From Agaribacillus aureus (lineage in GTDB: Bacteria; Bacteroidota; Bacteroidia; Cytophagales; Cyclobacteriaceae), in assembly GCA_030442055.1 (NCBI GenBank), contig JAUJEB010000001.1:248001-312000 (forward strand): DNA of 64,000 bases, given 5' to 3'. Numbering within the stretch: the stretch's first letter is position 1; each line of letters opens with the position of its first letter. The notes under the pieces are model-generated. The model did not search any database and was not told the DNA's origin. It was given only the letters and a program-made list of their open reading frames with translations. The translations under genes and the position numbers were made by a program. Shown one piece after another: positions 1 through 8,370 of this stretch.

Positions 1-1572
1 ATAAGCATATCTCAACTTGACTGTTTTTTTGATGCTATTTCTGATCTTAGAGGCAGATTGGATGGCTTTTTGGTAATGCGCCCCTTCCATCTCCAGTCCT
101 ATTGCCTTCCAGGAAGATTTAAGGAAGTATTCCAGCACATCCTTATTTTGTAATGATGTGCCCAAAACAGTTACCATCGGGCCCTCAAATACCTGTAAAT
201 TATGTCCTTCAAAATCTTGTTTGGAAAATTCATTATCGATGGGGTAATTGTCAGCTGTACCTTCAAAAATATGGGAAGTTGCCACCATAATATCGCTTTT
301 TTGTCCGGTTAATATACCGGCCTTACCCATGATTGAAATAGAATCCACCTTCAGTGGGTATTCCTTACCTTTCTTCTCAAAAGGTCTCAGCAATTCATCC
401 ATGGTTTCAAAAGCCTGTTCGCCGAAAGCATAGTCCATGACCAGAATAACAGGCTTATGATCGGCAATTTTCTTTTTGTCCACCGAAATCTCCGCAGGCA
501 GGGCATCGATATCCATTTTGCCGGTATCAATAATTTGCACCGCCAGGTTTGTACCCGATTGATCCGGGATTTCAAATAAACCATTATTGCGGGCATACTT
601 TTTAACGCGTTCTCTCAGTTTTTCATTTTTAACCAGGCTGAGCTGCTTGGCAATGATTTCCAGCTTATTGGTTTTTAGGCTATTTCTCAACACTTTGTAA
701 CCGTACAGGGCATTGACAACGCTGTGCAGGTTGGAGCTAATAATATGAATGGGCCGCTGTAATAAATCATTTTCACTTAAATAGTTTTTGATATTATTGG
801 CCCACAGGTCGCCATAGACATGGTGCCCAATTCGCTCCCTTAAGGTCGATGAAAAATTTATTTCCCGATCTCCATCGCCTGTCTCTTCATCAATAGCCAG
901 TTTTCCAAGCCAATAAATGGTATGGAAAAGACTATTACGGTTTTTGTTTTCATAAAAACTGTCGCCTGCTTTAGCGGTTTCTTCATAAGTCCTGCCGATG
1001 GCTGTACTTAAGTAAGTGTACGCTATTTCCCTGTTAAATTCCTTTCCTTGATCTTCTTTTGTAATAATATCTTCCAACTTAAGCCAGGCCTGTGTTTTTC
1101 TACCTTTTTGATCCAGACTGTGGCGTTTAATTTTTTCAGCTTCAATATAGATGAAAGTGAGGTGTGTCAGTATATCATAGATATCACTTCTTCCCCTGGT
1201 CAGTTCAATGTACATTTGGTCGTGGTCCACCCTATAACAATTCCTTCTGCGCTTCAAAGGGATGATAGCCTCAAAATTAGTCTTATCCAGCCCCTCTCTT
1301 GAAATCAATCGAATAAACCGGCATTCCTCAATTCCTTTTGGGAGTCTGTCCATTACATAAAGCAACCCGTCAAGTTCTACCTTTTCATTATCCGCGATCA
1401 GTCCGTAAATCTCCGGTCTCAGCGTTAATAGCGCCTGTATCAAAGACTCGCCGGAAAGCCCCAAGGGCTTATATCCTCCTCTGATAAATAGATGACGCAT
1501 AATAATATACAACCGCTCGATAGCGGATCTGGACTCTTGCGCGCGGCTGCGTTTAATAGGATCTTTATACAT
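1..1572 (-). CDS. Conserved Bacteroidota protein (DUF6909-like), C-terminus cut by window edge
   Basis: An open frame of 524 codons starts at ATG 1572 and runs without a stop off the left edge, so the C-terminus is missing. The N-terminal half is charged and helical, opening MYKDPIKRSRAQESRSAIER. The second half has alternating strands and helices with short motifs such as MGKAGIL, ATSHIFEG and GLEMEGAHY, which resemble the nucleoside phosphorylase / AMP nucleosidase fold, where a Met-Glu pair contacts ribose. There is no signal peptide, so it is probably cytoplasmic. I recall this architecture from the Bacteroidota-restricted family DUF6909, but that name is from memory. Nucleosidase activity is inference only. 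No operon partner is visible, since the next gene upstream is divergent. Confidence 0.75.
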   Translation of the reverse strand, partial: MYKDPIKRSRAQESRSAIERLYIIMRHLFIRGGYKPLGLSGESLIQALLTLRPEIYGLIADNEKVELDGLLYVMDRLPKGIEECRFIRLISREGLDKTNFEAIIPLKRRRNCYRVDHDQMYIELTRGRSDIYDILTHLTFIYIEAEKIKRHSLDQKGRKTQAWLKLEDIITKEDQGKEFNREIAYTYLSTAIGRTYEETAKAGDSFYENKNRNSLFHTIYWLGKLAIDEETGDGDREINFSSTLRERIGHHVYGDLWANNIKNYLSENDLLQRPIHIISSNLHSVVNALYGYKVLRNSLKTNKLEIIAKQLSLVKNEKLRERVKKYARNNGLFEIPDQSGTNLAVQIIDTGKMDIDALPAEISVDKKKIADHKPVILVMDYAFGEQAFETMDELLRPFEKKGKEYPLKVDSISIMGKAGILTGQKSDIMVATSHIFEGTADNYPIDNEFSKQDFEGHNLQVFEGPMVTVLGTSLQNKDVLEYFLKSSWKAIGLEMEGAHYQKAIQSASKIRNSIKKTVKLRYAY

Positions 1573-1812
1573 GAATGTTAAGCAATAATTTCTTAATAAT
1601 ACAAAATCTTGTAGTTTCCTCCGGTGAATTATCAGGATTTAAGTAACCAATCGGTCTTTTCAAAAAAAAGAACTTATATGTTTACCACTTGAACATCCTA
1701 TTTACATTAATCAAATAAATTTTACTAATTATTTTTTGAAAACCGGGTTACCATTTCCCAGGGTCTCCATTAAGAATAACCCATTAGTAATAAGTTTTAT
1801 AAACTTTAAAAG

Positions 1813-1850
1813 ACAGTTAGCAGGGAGTTCCAGCTAGCTGTTCTTTTTTT
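1813..1850 (+). terminator. Orphan intrinsic terminator
   Basis: A 9-bp stem pairs ACAGTTAGC (1813-1821) with GCTAGCTGT (1833-1841), with one G-T pair and an 11-nt loop. The tract TCTTTTTTT follows. No plus-strand gene lies upstream within the window, so it may end a small RNA or a short leader transcript. Confidence 0.65.
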
Positions 1851-2123
1851 AACCCACCCTGACTTAATTATTCACCGATAAAAAATGGTTTTATATTACG
1901 CCATATTATATAATTGTTAAATCATCCACCCTTTTGCAACTTTCAAATTTACCCTAATAAAATTCTGTCTCCATTTAACGGTTCAATAGTTGTTACGGGT
2001 CTTTCGATTCTTTTCAATTACCCTTTTTTCGGAGGTTTATCAGAACCGTAGAACAGCCGGCAAAATATTACCCCCAGACTAAAGATTGGCAAAAACTCTT
2101 AGCTATAACTTAACGTCTTTATG

Positions 2124-2154
2124 TTTTCCGTTGCAGACGGCGACGCTACATTTG
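2124..2154 (+). promoter_or_regulatory. Bacteroidota-type promoter for the gene at 2186
   Basis: A perfect TAnnTTTG -7 box, TACATTTG, lies at 2147-2154. TTTT at 2124-2127 sits where the -33 TTTG box is expected, with a 19-bp spacer. The start codon is 31 bp downstream of the -7 box. Confidence 0.6.
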
Positions 2155-2185
2155 CACAAAAAATAATTACAAAAAAAACACCAAA

Positions 2186-2782
2186 ATGAAAAAGACAACA
2201 AAATTATTGATGCTTGGAATGTTCATTTCCTTATGGTTTACCAACGTTAATGCTTCCAATGGATTTGATCCTAAGGAAAACAGTAAGTTGGTAGTTGACA
2301 CCAATCAACCTGTAATTAAGTTATTTTATCAAGGAGAAAAACAAGGTAAAGTTGTTATCCGCATTTACGATGAAAAAAATCAATTAATTTATATGGACAG
2401 AGTCCAAAATGAAAATGGATTCATGAGGCCCTACAACTTCACTCAGCTTTCAGAAGGGAAATACAGGTTTGAAATTACTGACGCTGAAGGCAAGGTATCA
2501 AAGATCGCTGATTATTCCAGAAAAAAGAGAGTTAATAATAAGCCTCTCAAAGTTCGATTGGAGCCGGTTGAAGAAAGTCAGCATAAGTTTAAGCTGGATG
2601 TTGTAGGAATTACTGATGAAGCTATCTTCATAAAAATCCTGGATAAAAACGACCGCGAGTTATTTGGAGAGACTATTGATCTCCAAACCAGTTTCAGCCG
2701 TGTTTACAACCTGAAGAGACTGATGAATCCGGAGGTATCTTTTGAGGTCTCGACTGAAGAAAAACTATTATTAAGAAAGTAA
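2186..2782 (+). CDS. Secreted protein of unknown function with two beta-sandwich-like halves
   Basis: This 198-residue protein begins with a typical Sec signal peptide (MKKTTKLLMLGMFISLWF, cleavage near Ala-Ser at 23-24). The mature part has two similar stretches. Each pairs a hydrophobic strand with a phrase of the type 'I-I/L-D-x-N/E' (VIRIYDEKNQLIY; IKILDKNDRELFG) followed by a Y-N-phi-x-x-L motif (PYNFTQLSEGKYRF; RVYNLKRLMNPEVSF). The pattern resembles the FlgD-Ig or secretion-associated beta-sandwiches seen in Bacteroidota surface proteins. No catalytic motif is visible. It is a single gene with its own promoter and a strong terminator at 2803-2836. The fold is an inference and the function is unknown. 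Confidence 0.8.
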   Translation: MKKTTKLLMLGMFISLWFTNVNASNGFDPKENSKLVVDTNQPVIKLFYQGEKQGKVVIRIYDEKNQLIYMDRVQNENGFMRPYNFTQLSEGKYRFEITDAEGKVSKIADYSRKKRVNNKPLKVRLEPVEESQHKFKLDVVGITDEAIFIKILDKNDRELFGETIDLQTSFSRVYNLKRLMNPEVSFEVSTEEKLLLRK

Positions 2783-2802
2783 TCGTTTATTTTAAACTTT
2801 TG

Positions 2803-2836
2803 ATACCAGCTCCTTTTCGGGAGCTGGTATTTTTAT
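2803..2836 (+). terminator. Intrinsic terminator after the 2186 gene
   Basis: An 11-bp perfect stem pairs ATACCAGCTCC (2803-2813) with GGAGCTGGTAT (2820-2830), followed by TTTTAT. It lies 20 bp past the stop codon. Confidence 0.85.
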
Positions 2837-2858
2837 GCTTGGCAAAAATCAAAACTAC

Positions 2859-3389
2859 CTACCGCGCCAGGTCCGGTTCAAACAACTCGTCCAAATAATA
2901 ATTACGTGTGTTTTGATTATAATTGTCAAAACAATTTCCGGTACCACTTCTCATGATACTGGTGCAGACACCGTTGGAAAATGAGCTTTCCAGGTGTCCT
3001 CTGTTTAAATAACAGTGGCCCAGCTCGTGGAATACAATAAATTCTTTAAATGAATTTGAAGATCTTCTCCAGAAAGTAGCGTCAATAGTCACTAATCTGG
3101 GGTTACTAAATCTGCCATAGGAGCACTGCCCTGCCACGTGCTGTTCGTCAATCTCTTCTATCACCCCCTCTATATCAGCTGTGGCAAGATTTACAGAAAT
3201 TCCTCTGGCTGCGGCTTCCTGCTGGAACCGCTCAAAGTACGGAACCAGCTGTGCATCTACATTGGGAAAAGTTACCGGTTCCACTACTTCTTCTACATCA
3301 TCCTGACTACAGCCCAAAATCATTAATCCTATACAAAGTATCACGATGTGATTTATACATCTACACAATTTTATTTTATACATCACCAT
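2859..3389 (-). CDS. Putative zinc metallopeptidase lipoprotein (HExxH)
   Basis: This 176-residue protein has a lipoprotein signal (lipobox LGC in LMILGCSQ), so it is probably membrane-anchored outside the cytoplasm. Near residues 125-136 it carries HELGHCYLNRGH. This is an extended HExxH zinc-binding motif with a further Gly-His, as in metzincin-like clans. A downstream S-I-M-R-S stretch could act as a Met-turn. Together these suggest a zinc-dependent endopeptidase, although the protein is small for a secreted protease. Several cysteines in the mature part (CSYG, VCTS, NCFD) may form disulfides. The substrate is unknown. Its promoter would lie in the spacer shared with the SGNH gene at 3757. 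The fold assignment rests on the motif alone. Confidence 0.75.
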   Translation of the reverse strand: MVMYKIKLCRCINHIVILCIGLMILGCSQDDVEEVVEPVTFPNVDAQLVPYFERFQQEAAARGISVNLATADIEGVIEEIDEQHVAGQCSYGRFSNPRLVTIDATFWRRSSNSFKEFIVFHELGHCYLNRGHLESSFSNGVCTSIMRSGTGNCFDNYNQNTRNYYLDELFEPDLAR

Positions 3390-3756
3390 TTTGATTAAAA
3401 ATTAAAAAACAATCATGTATACATTTTACATACCTTAAAATTTATGCTGATAAGCGATAGTTACTTTCCCGACATTTACCCGGGCCTTCTTATTAATTAC
3501 TACACATCAGGTGAAAGATACCCTCTGATTTTTACAAAAAATTTAAAAAAAGGTCCAAAACTTCGTTTATTTGGCTTGATTTTTGCTGCAAGAACAGTGA
3601 GCTTTTAGAGAGAAATCTGAAATGGCGAAGCCGGAAATGATGTGAGGCCACCAATCAATTTCCAACCGATGATACCTCCCCCTCTAGCTATATGATCTCA
3701 TCTTGATTACTAACTATATTCTACATATTTTAGTTCAAAGCCAATGGTTCTGGAAT
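3390..3756. other. Divergent intergenic spacer, nothing recognised
   Basis: About 370 bp of AT-rich DNA separate the divergent metallopeptidase and SGNH hydrolase genes. A TTG-started extension of the downstream frame reaches back to 3703 but would put 18 unusual residues before the signal peptide. I see no convincing promoter, repeat or RNA. Confidence 0.4.
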
Positions 3757-4461
3757 ATGGTTAAATTAAGCCCTGTACAAAATACCAATTTCTGCATAAG
3801 CACATTTACACTCCTTTTATTTTGTCTCTGTTTTTTCTTAGTTTCCTGTCAAAGCAGTGCTGATCGCAAGACCTTGGAAAAAAAAATCAAAGTAGCCTGT
3901 GTGGGCAATAGTATCACTTATGGCCTGGGCATTAAAAACAGGGAGAAAAATGCCTACCCTTCGCAATTAAACAAAATATTAGGGACCGGCTACGAAGTAA
4001 AAAACTTCGGTGTGTCCGGCTGCACCATTTTAAAACGCGGCGACATGCCTTACTGGAATGAATCATCTTATCAGGAGGCTATTGACTATAACCCGGACAT
4101 TGTCATCATTAAATTAGGTACCAATGATGCCAAGTTTCATAACTGGGCCTATAGCCGTGAATTTATCGCTGATTACGAGGAAATGATAGCCGTTTTCAAA
4201 AAATTACCGGCCCAGCCGAAAGTGTATATTTGTTTTCCGGTTCCATTGTTTTTCGCTGGTTCGGATATTAACGATACAGTAATTACCAGACAGGTGATCC
4301 CCAAAATAGACAGCATCAAAAATCACTTGTCTATACCCGTAATCGATCTGTATAAGCCATTATCGCCGCACCCTGAACACTTTCCGGACGGCATACATCC
4401 CAACGCCGATGGGGCAAAGATTATCGCCAAAACTGTAGCTGAATTTATTACCGATCAATGA
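3757..4461 (+). CDS. SGNH/GDSL-family lipase or esterase, lipoprotein
   Basis: The SGNH hydrolase blocks are all present. Block I is VGNSITYG with the catalytic Ser about residue 52. A glycine block lies in NFGVSGCT, block III is LGTNDAK, and block V is DGIHPNADG with the catalytic Asp and His. The protein should hydrolyse an ester, such as an acetyl group on a carbohydrate or a lipid. ATG 3757 is preferred because it gives a normal lipoprotein signal ending in VSCQ. The longer frame begins with TTG at 3703. The product is 234 residues, standard for secreted SGNH esterases of Bacteroidota, many of which act on polysaccharide acetyl groups. The real substrate cannot be read from the sequence, and the neighbouring genes do not form an operon with it. 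Confidence 0.85.
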   Translation: MVKLSPVQNTNFCISTFTLLLFCLCFFLVSCQSSADRKTLEKKIKVACVGNSITYGLGIKNREKNAYPSQLNKILGTGYEVKNFGVSGCTILKRGDMPYWNESSYQEAIDYNPDIVIIKLGTNDAKFHNWAYSREFIADYEEMIAVFKKLPAQPKVYICFPVPLFFAGSDINDTVITRQVIPKIDSIKNHLSIPVIDLYKPLSPHPEHFPDGIHPNADGAKIIAKTVAEFITDQ

Positions 4462-4492
4462 TAGAGATCTTTGGATATTTAAATCCGGAAAC

Positions 4493-4999
4493 TCACTTCG
4501 GGGGTCTCATCATAAAGTTTCGGAACCTACTCTCATAAAAACGCTTTTTACTGAAAATCCATACCGTTCCTATGATGAATGGTAAAAACCAAAACAAAAC
4601 CCTGCTTGCCACATTGGCTTCGGATTCTATCATTCTGAGGGATATGAGGAAATCCCGGAAATAATCTATGAAATGAGTTATCGCAGCAATTAGTAAAAAC
4701 AAGAATGAGTACAACATAAATGTGTAATGCCAAACTACCCAAATCTTAATGTATTTACGAAAAAACAGCGGATATAAGCCAGCGGCAATGAATAGTAGAC
4801 TTAAGATGATAAATATTTTGTAGGCCCCGATTCCCGTTTGTAATTCCCGGGTCATAAAAGCGGTGGCTATTATCAACACTACACTTAAAACATAAACTCT
4901 TCCCCAGAATCGGTGTTTTCTGGTTCCTTTATCTTTGCTGCAGATTACTAATCCTGCAAAAATGGCAATCAGTACTACTAAAATGTGAATAATAGACAT
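4493..4999 (-). CDS. DUF2306-like integral membrane protein
   Basis: This 168-residue protein has about five hydrophobic helices (approximately residues 3-20, 35-50, 59-79, 87-111 and 133-150). A cytoplasmic loop KGTRKHRFWGRVYV follows helix 1, and helix 4 opens with WVVWHYT. A charged H-R-x-W-G-R loop and a conserved His within a helix are typical of the DUF2306 family of predicted membrane proteins, whose function is unknown. The gene faces the SGNH gene end to end and lies divergent from the oxidoreductase at 5106. No regulatory site was seen. Confidence 0.7.
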   Translation of the reverse strand: MSIIHILVVLIAIFAGLVICSKDKGTRKHRFWGRVYVLSVVLIIATAFMTRELQTGIGAYKIFIILSLLFIAAGLYPLFFRKYIKIWVVWHYTFMLYSFLFLLIAAITHFIDYFRDFLISLRMIESEANVASRVLFWFLPFIIGTVWIFSKKRFYESRFRNFMMRPPK

Positions 5000-5105
5000 A
5001 AAACAAATAACTCCTAAATCTAATTAATTCCCGATGATAATTCCAATTGCAATATCCATTTATTAAATTAAACAAATATTCTTTTTCCCTAGAACTTTAT
5101 AGACC

Positions 5106-6491
5106 ATGCATGACCCCGATAAAAACTCAAGAAGGCAGTTTGTAAAACAGGTAGCCAAAGGCGGCATTTTAGCCGGTAGTAGTTTAAGCCTTAACCCGTG
5201 GTCTATCCTGAAAAAAGAAAGCCAGGATCAAATTGACAGTAATGACAAGATACAGGTGGCAGCTATTGGGCTTGGAATTATGGGGTTTAGCAATTGCCGT
5301 ACGATTAGTCAGATAGATGGCATCAAAGTCATAGCGGGATGCGACCTGTACAAGGGACGCTTAAAAAGAGCCAAGGAATTGTATGGCAACTCCCTGGTCA
5401 CTACAGAGCATTATGAAGAAATCCTGGAGAGAGATGATGTAGATGCCGTATTGATTTCAACCAGCGATCATTGGCACGATAAAATCTCTATTGCAGCGAT
5501 GAAGGCTGGAAAAGCCGTTTATTGCGAAAAGCCGATGGTTCATCGCCTTGATGAAGGTCATGAAGTAATAAAAACCCAGCAATCTACCGGAAAGGTATTT
5601 CAGGTTGGCAGTCAAAGGGTCAGCTCGCAGGTATATCTCAAGGCAAAAGAATTATTTGAGTCAGGCACTATCGGGGAGCTGAATTTAGCTGAAATCTGGT
5701 ACGACAGGCAATCAGCTTTAGGTGCATGGCAATATTCGATACCGCCGGATGCCTCGGAAGACACCGTGAACTGGGAAAAGTTTTTGGGAGACGCTCCCAG
5801 GGTGCGTTTTGACGCTACTAGATTTTTCAGATGGCGTAATTACCAGGACTACGGAACCGGTGTAGCGGGAGATCTCTTTGTACATCTATTTTCGGGGCTG
5901 CATCTCATCACCAGCAGCAACGGGCCGGAAAGAATTTATGCTACCGGAGGGTTGAGATACTGGAAGGATGGAAGGGATGTTCCCGATGTGATTATTGGTA
6001 GCTATGATTACCCCGCCACGGACCGGCATCCCGCCTTTAATGTCCAGATGCGAGTGAATTTTATTGATGGCGGTGGTGGCGGCTCAATGATCCGGCTGGT
6101 GGGATCAGAAGGCGTTATGACCATAGGAAGCAGGGATGTTCATGTAAAACACCGGATCATGCCCGAAGCTCCCGGTTACGGAGGTTGGGATAGCTTTAAT
6201 ACCTTCGAAAAAGCCACGCAGAACGTGTTTGAGGCCAACTACAAAAAAAACTATCGGAAGGAAGAAAGCTCTCCGAAAAAGAAAGAGGATATTCAATTCA
6301 GCACACCTTCAGGGTATAACGCTCACCGGGCTCATATGCAAAATTTTGTGGATAGCATCAGAAATGGTAAACCTGTTATCGAAGATGCGACCTTTGGGTT
6401 GCGTGCAGCCGGCCCGGCCCTGGCCTCAAACCTAAGCTACTTTGAAAAGAAAATTGTTCATTGGGATCCAATTAATATGAAGGTATTGTAA
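5106..6491 (+). CDS. Gfo/Idh/MocA-family oxidoreductase, twin-arginine exported
   Basis: The N-terminus carries a twin-arginine signal (NSRRQFVKQ followed by a hydrophobic stretch), so the folded enzyme is probably exported with its cofactor. A Rossmann domain follows, starting IQVAAIGLGIMG near residue 50. The EKPM motif near residue 147 holds the conserved Lys of this family. The C-terminal part is the alpha/beta substrate domain. These enzymes use NAD(P) to oxidise or reduce sugars and polyols, or catalyse redox-assisted glycoside cleavage. Exported members are abundant in Bacteroidota, and their substrates are mostly unknown. The length of 461 residues fits. The gene ends 7 bp from the convergent creatininase-family gene. 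Confidence 0.88.
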   Translation: MHDPDKNSRRQFVKQVAKGGILAGSSLSLNPWSILKKESQDQIDSNDKIQVAAIGLGIMGFSNCRTISQIDGIKVIAGCDLYKGRLKRAKELYGNSLVTTEHYEEILERDDVDAVLISTSDHWHDKISIAAMKAGKAVYCEKPMVHRLDEGHEVIKTQQSTGKVFQVGSQRVSSQVYLKAKELFESGTIGELNLAEIWYDRQSALGAWQYSIPPDASEDTVNWEKFLGDAPRVRFDATRFFRWRNYQDYGTGVAGDLFVHLFSGLHLITSSNGPERIYATGGLRYWKDGRDVPDVIIGSYDYPATDRHPAFNVQMRVNFIDGGGGGSMIRLVGSEGVMTIGSRDVHVKHRIMPEAPGYGGWDSFNTFEKATQNVFEANYKKNYRKEESSPKKKEDIQFSTPSGYNAHRAHMQNFVDSIRNGKPVIEDATFGLRAAGPALASNLSYFEKKIVHWDPINMKVL

Positions 6492-6498
6492 TCGCCGG

Positions 6499-7263
6499 TT
6501 ATTCGTACAGGTCGTTATTATCCAACTTACTCAATTCCACAAAAAAAGCGGCTATTTTTTTTGTAAAAGCCTCAAAATAAGCTATACCTTTAGCTTCACT
6601 GGCTGTTGCCGGATTTCCGATCCCGGTATCCTTAGTCACCTGCGACCAGGAACGCTCGGCCCATGCCCAACCTTCTTTCATAGCTGAGATTTTAAAGCTC
6701 TTTGCCCCGCCATCGCCGGCCTCTTCCAGGGGAAGCACAATATCGGGCCGGAAGTGCATCATTAGACTGGTTTCCAATTCTCCTGCGTGATCCCCCAGAT
6801 CGTCAAAATAGTCGTGGCCATCAACCACCTTAAACCACGAAAATGTAGCTATAAACAAATCCGGGAAAAACTGCCCTACCTCTCTCACCATCTGCCTAAA
6901 ATCATTTCCCCCATGGCCATTCATGATGACTAACTTGGGGATACCGCTTCTTTGCAAAGTATCCGCAATATCTTTGATGATAGCCATTTGTGTCGTTGGG
7001 TTAAGGTTTAGATTCAACTTTATATCCAGCTGACCGGTATTCACCCCAAACGGAACGGTTGGCAGAACGACGACTTTTGCCCCGGAATCCCAGGCAATCT
7101 TTGCTGACGCTTCGGCGATAAAATCACATTGTATATTGTCGGTAGCATAGGGTAAATGATAATTATGGGCCTCGGTAGCACCCCAGGGTAAAACGGCTAC
7201 CTGATAATCGGTGGATTTAACGGTTTTCCAATTGGTTTCTGACAAAATGTAAGGCCTGGGCAT
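6499..7263 (-). CDS. Creatininase-family amidohydrolase
   Basis: This 254-residue protein has the creatininase fold signatures: PWGATEAHNYHLP near residue 26 with metal-binding Glu and His, GHGGND near residue 116, and a D-H-A-G-E-L-E-T-S motif near 157 with metal-binding Asp, His and Glu. The family includes creatinine amidohydrolase and enzymes acting on formamidopyrimidine or mycofactocin precursors. They bind two metal ions and open cyclic amides or cleave amide bonds. No signal peptide is present, so it is cytoplasmic. No operon partner supports a particular substrate, so only the family name is given. Confidence 0.87.
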   Translation of the reverse strand: MPRPYILSETNWKTVKSTDYQVAVLPWGATEAHNYHLPYATDNIQCDFIAEASAKIAWDSGAKVVVLPTVPFGVNTGQLDIKLNLNLNPTTQMAIIKDIADTLQRSGIPKLVIMNGHGGNDFRQMVREVGQFFPDLFIATFSWFKVVDGHDYFDDLGDHAGELETSLMMHFRPDIVLPLEEAGDGGAKSFKISAMKEGWAWAERSWSQVTKDTGIGNPATASEAKGIAYFEAFTKKIAAFFVELSKLDNNDLYE

Positions 7264-7347
7264 AAGCTTTGAAGATTTAAAAATTTAAATGTGATTTTGT
7301 ATATTCCCGGCCTGCTGACAAATATATCGAAGCAGGCCCATTAACCT

Positions 7348-8235
7348 ATGACAACCATTAAAATCAAACCTCCTGAAATTTTCAACTACGAGGAATGCCT
7401 CTGGTTTCTGGATCGCGGATTTGACGATTGCCTGCATCAAATTAATAAAAATACTATTACCAAAGCACTTAAAATCCAGAATAATCTCTTCCTTGTTTCA
7501 ATCCGCTATGAGGGAACGCTTTTATCAATCCAAATACTGCAAGGGAATCCGTCTGCTAAGGAAGGTGAGTTAATCAAATCCTACATATCACAATGGTTTG
7601 ACCTTTATACAGATCTGGAAAAATTTTATAAAATTGCCAATAAGGATCCCGTACTAAAACCGCTGATCAAAAAATATTGGGGGCTTCGCCTAATTGGTAT
7701 TGAAGATTTGTTTGAAGCCTTGTGCTGGGCCATTATTGGTCAGCAGATAAATTTAAGCTTTGCCTACAAAACCAAGAGAGCCCTTGTAGAAAATTATGGC
7801 CGGACCATTGAACACAATGGCACATCGCACTACTTGTTCCCTACACCCGATACGCTGAGTAATTGTTCCGTAGAAGCCTTGAAAAAATTACAATTTTCAC
7901 GCAACAAGGCACAATATTTGATCTCTCTAGCTAAAGATTTCCGCGATGGCATAATTTCAAAAGACCAGTTAATGGCACTTGATAGCAAGGAAAACATGTT
8001 AACACGTCTCACCAACCTCAAAGGAGTCGGGGCATGGACAGCCAATTACGCGATGATGAAGTGCCTGAAAATTCCAACTGCATTTCCGATACAGGATGTG
8101 GGGTTACATAATGCTTTAAAGCAACAATTAGGTTTAAAGGAAAAGCCGACCCTGGAAAGCATTCAGCAATTGGCCAAAAACTGGAAAAACTGGGAAGGCT
8201 ATGCCACACTGTATTTATGGCGATCTTTGGTATAA
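7348..8235 (+). CDS. alkA: DNA-3-methyladenine glycosylase II (AlkA-like)
   Basis: This base-excision repair glycosylase removes alkylated purines from DNA. The 295-residue protein has a mixed N-terminal domain, then the helix-hairpin-helix HhH-GPD fold. The conserved WAIIGQQI segment lies near 130-137, the hairpin LKGVGAWTA spans 224-232, and the catalytic Asp lies in PIQDVGL at about residue 250. Length and domain order match AlkA rather than Nth or MutY, and no FeS-cluster Cys motif is seen at the C-terminus. It starts 84 bp from the divergent creatininase gene. No Ada-type regulator lies next to it. Confidence 0.9.
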   Translation: MTTIKIKPPEIFNYEECLWFLDRGFDDCLHQINKNTITKALKIQNNLFLVSIRYEGTLLSIQILQGNPSAKEGELIKSYISQWFDLYTDLEKFYKIANKDPVLKPLIKKYWGLRLIGIEDLFEALCWAIIGQQINLSFAYKTKRALVENYGRTIEHNGTSHYLFPTPDTLSNCSVEALKKLQFSRNKAQYLISLAKDFRDGIISKDQLMALDSKENMLTRLTNLKGVGAWTANYAMMKCLKIPTAFPIQDVGLHNALKQQLGLKEKPTLESIQQLAKNWKNWEGYATLYLWRSLV

Positions 8236-8307
8236 TGGCTATAAAAAATTGAATTAGGCTCTTGTTATTCAAAGGTTTCATGGGATAAATCCCTTGAACC
8301 ACTGTGG

Positions 8308-8339
8308 CTTGAATGTGATCGTGCGAATGCCTATATTTA
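8308..8339 (+). promoter_or_regulatory. Promoter for the helical repeat protein at 8371
   Basis: CTTG at 8308-8311 and TATATTTA at 8332-8339 match the Bacteroidota -33 TTTG and -7 TAnnTTTG boxes with one mismatch each, at a 20-bp spacing. The ATG lies 31 bp downstream. Confidence 0.5.
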
Positions 8340-8370
8340 ATAAAAATTTAACTATCTAAAACTTATCAAC

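Larger units (their letters stand above)
1573..2185. other. Intergenic region with an orphan terminator and a promoter
   Basis: This 613-bp AT-rich divergent spacer has no credible protein gene. It holds a plus-strand intrinsic terminator at 1813-1850 that follows no gene, and a promoter at 2124-2154 for the gene at 2186. The segment of about 200 bp before the terminator could encode a small RNA. Nothing else is recognisable. Confidence 0.6.
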
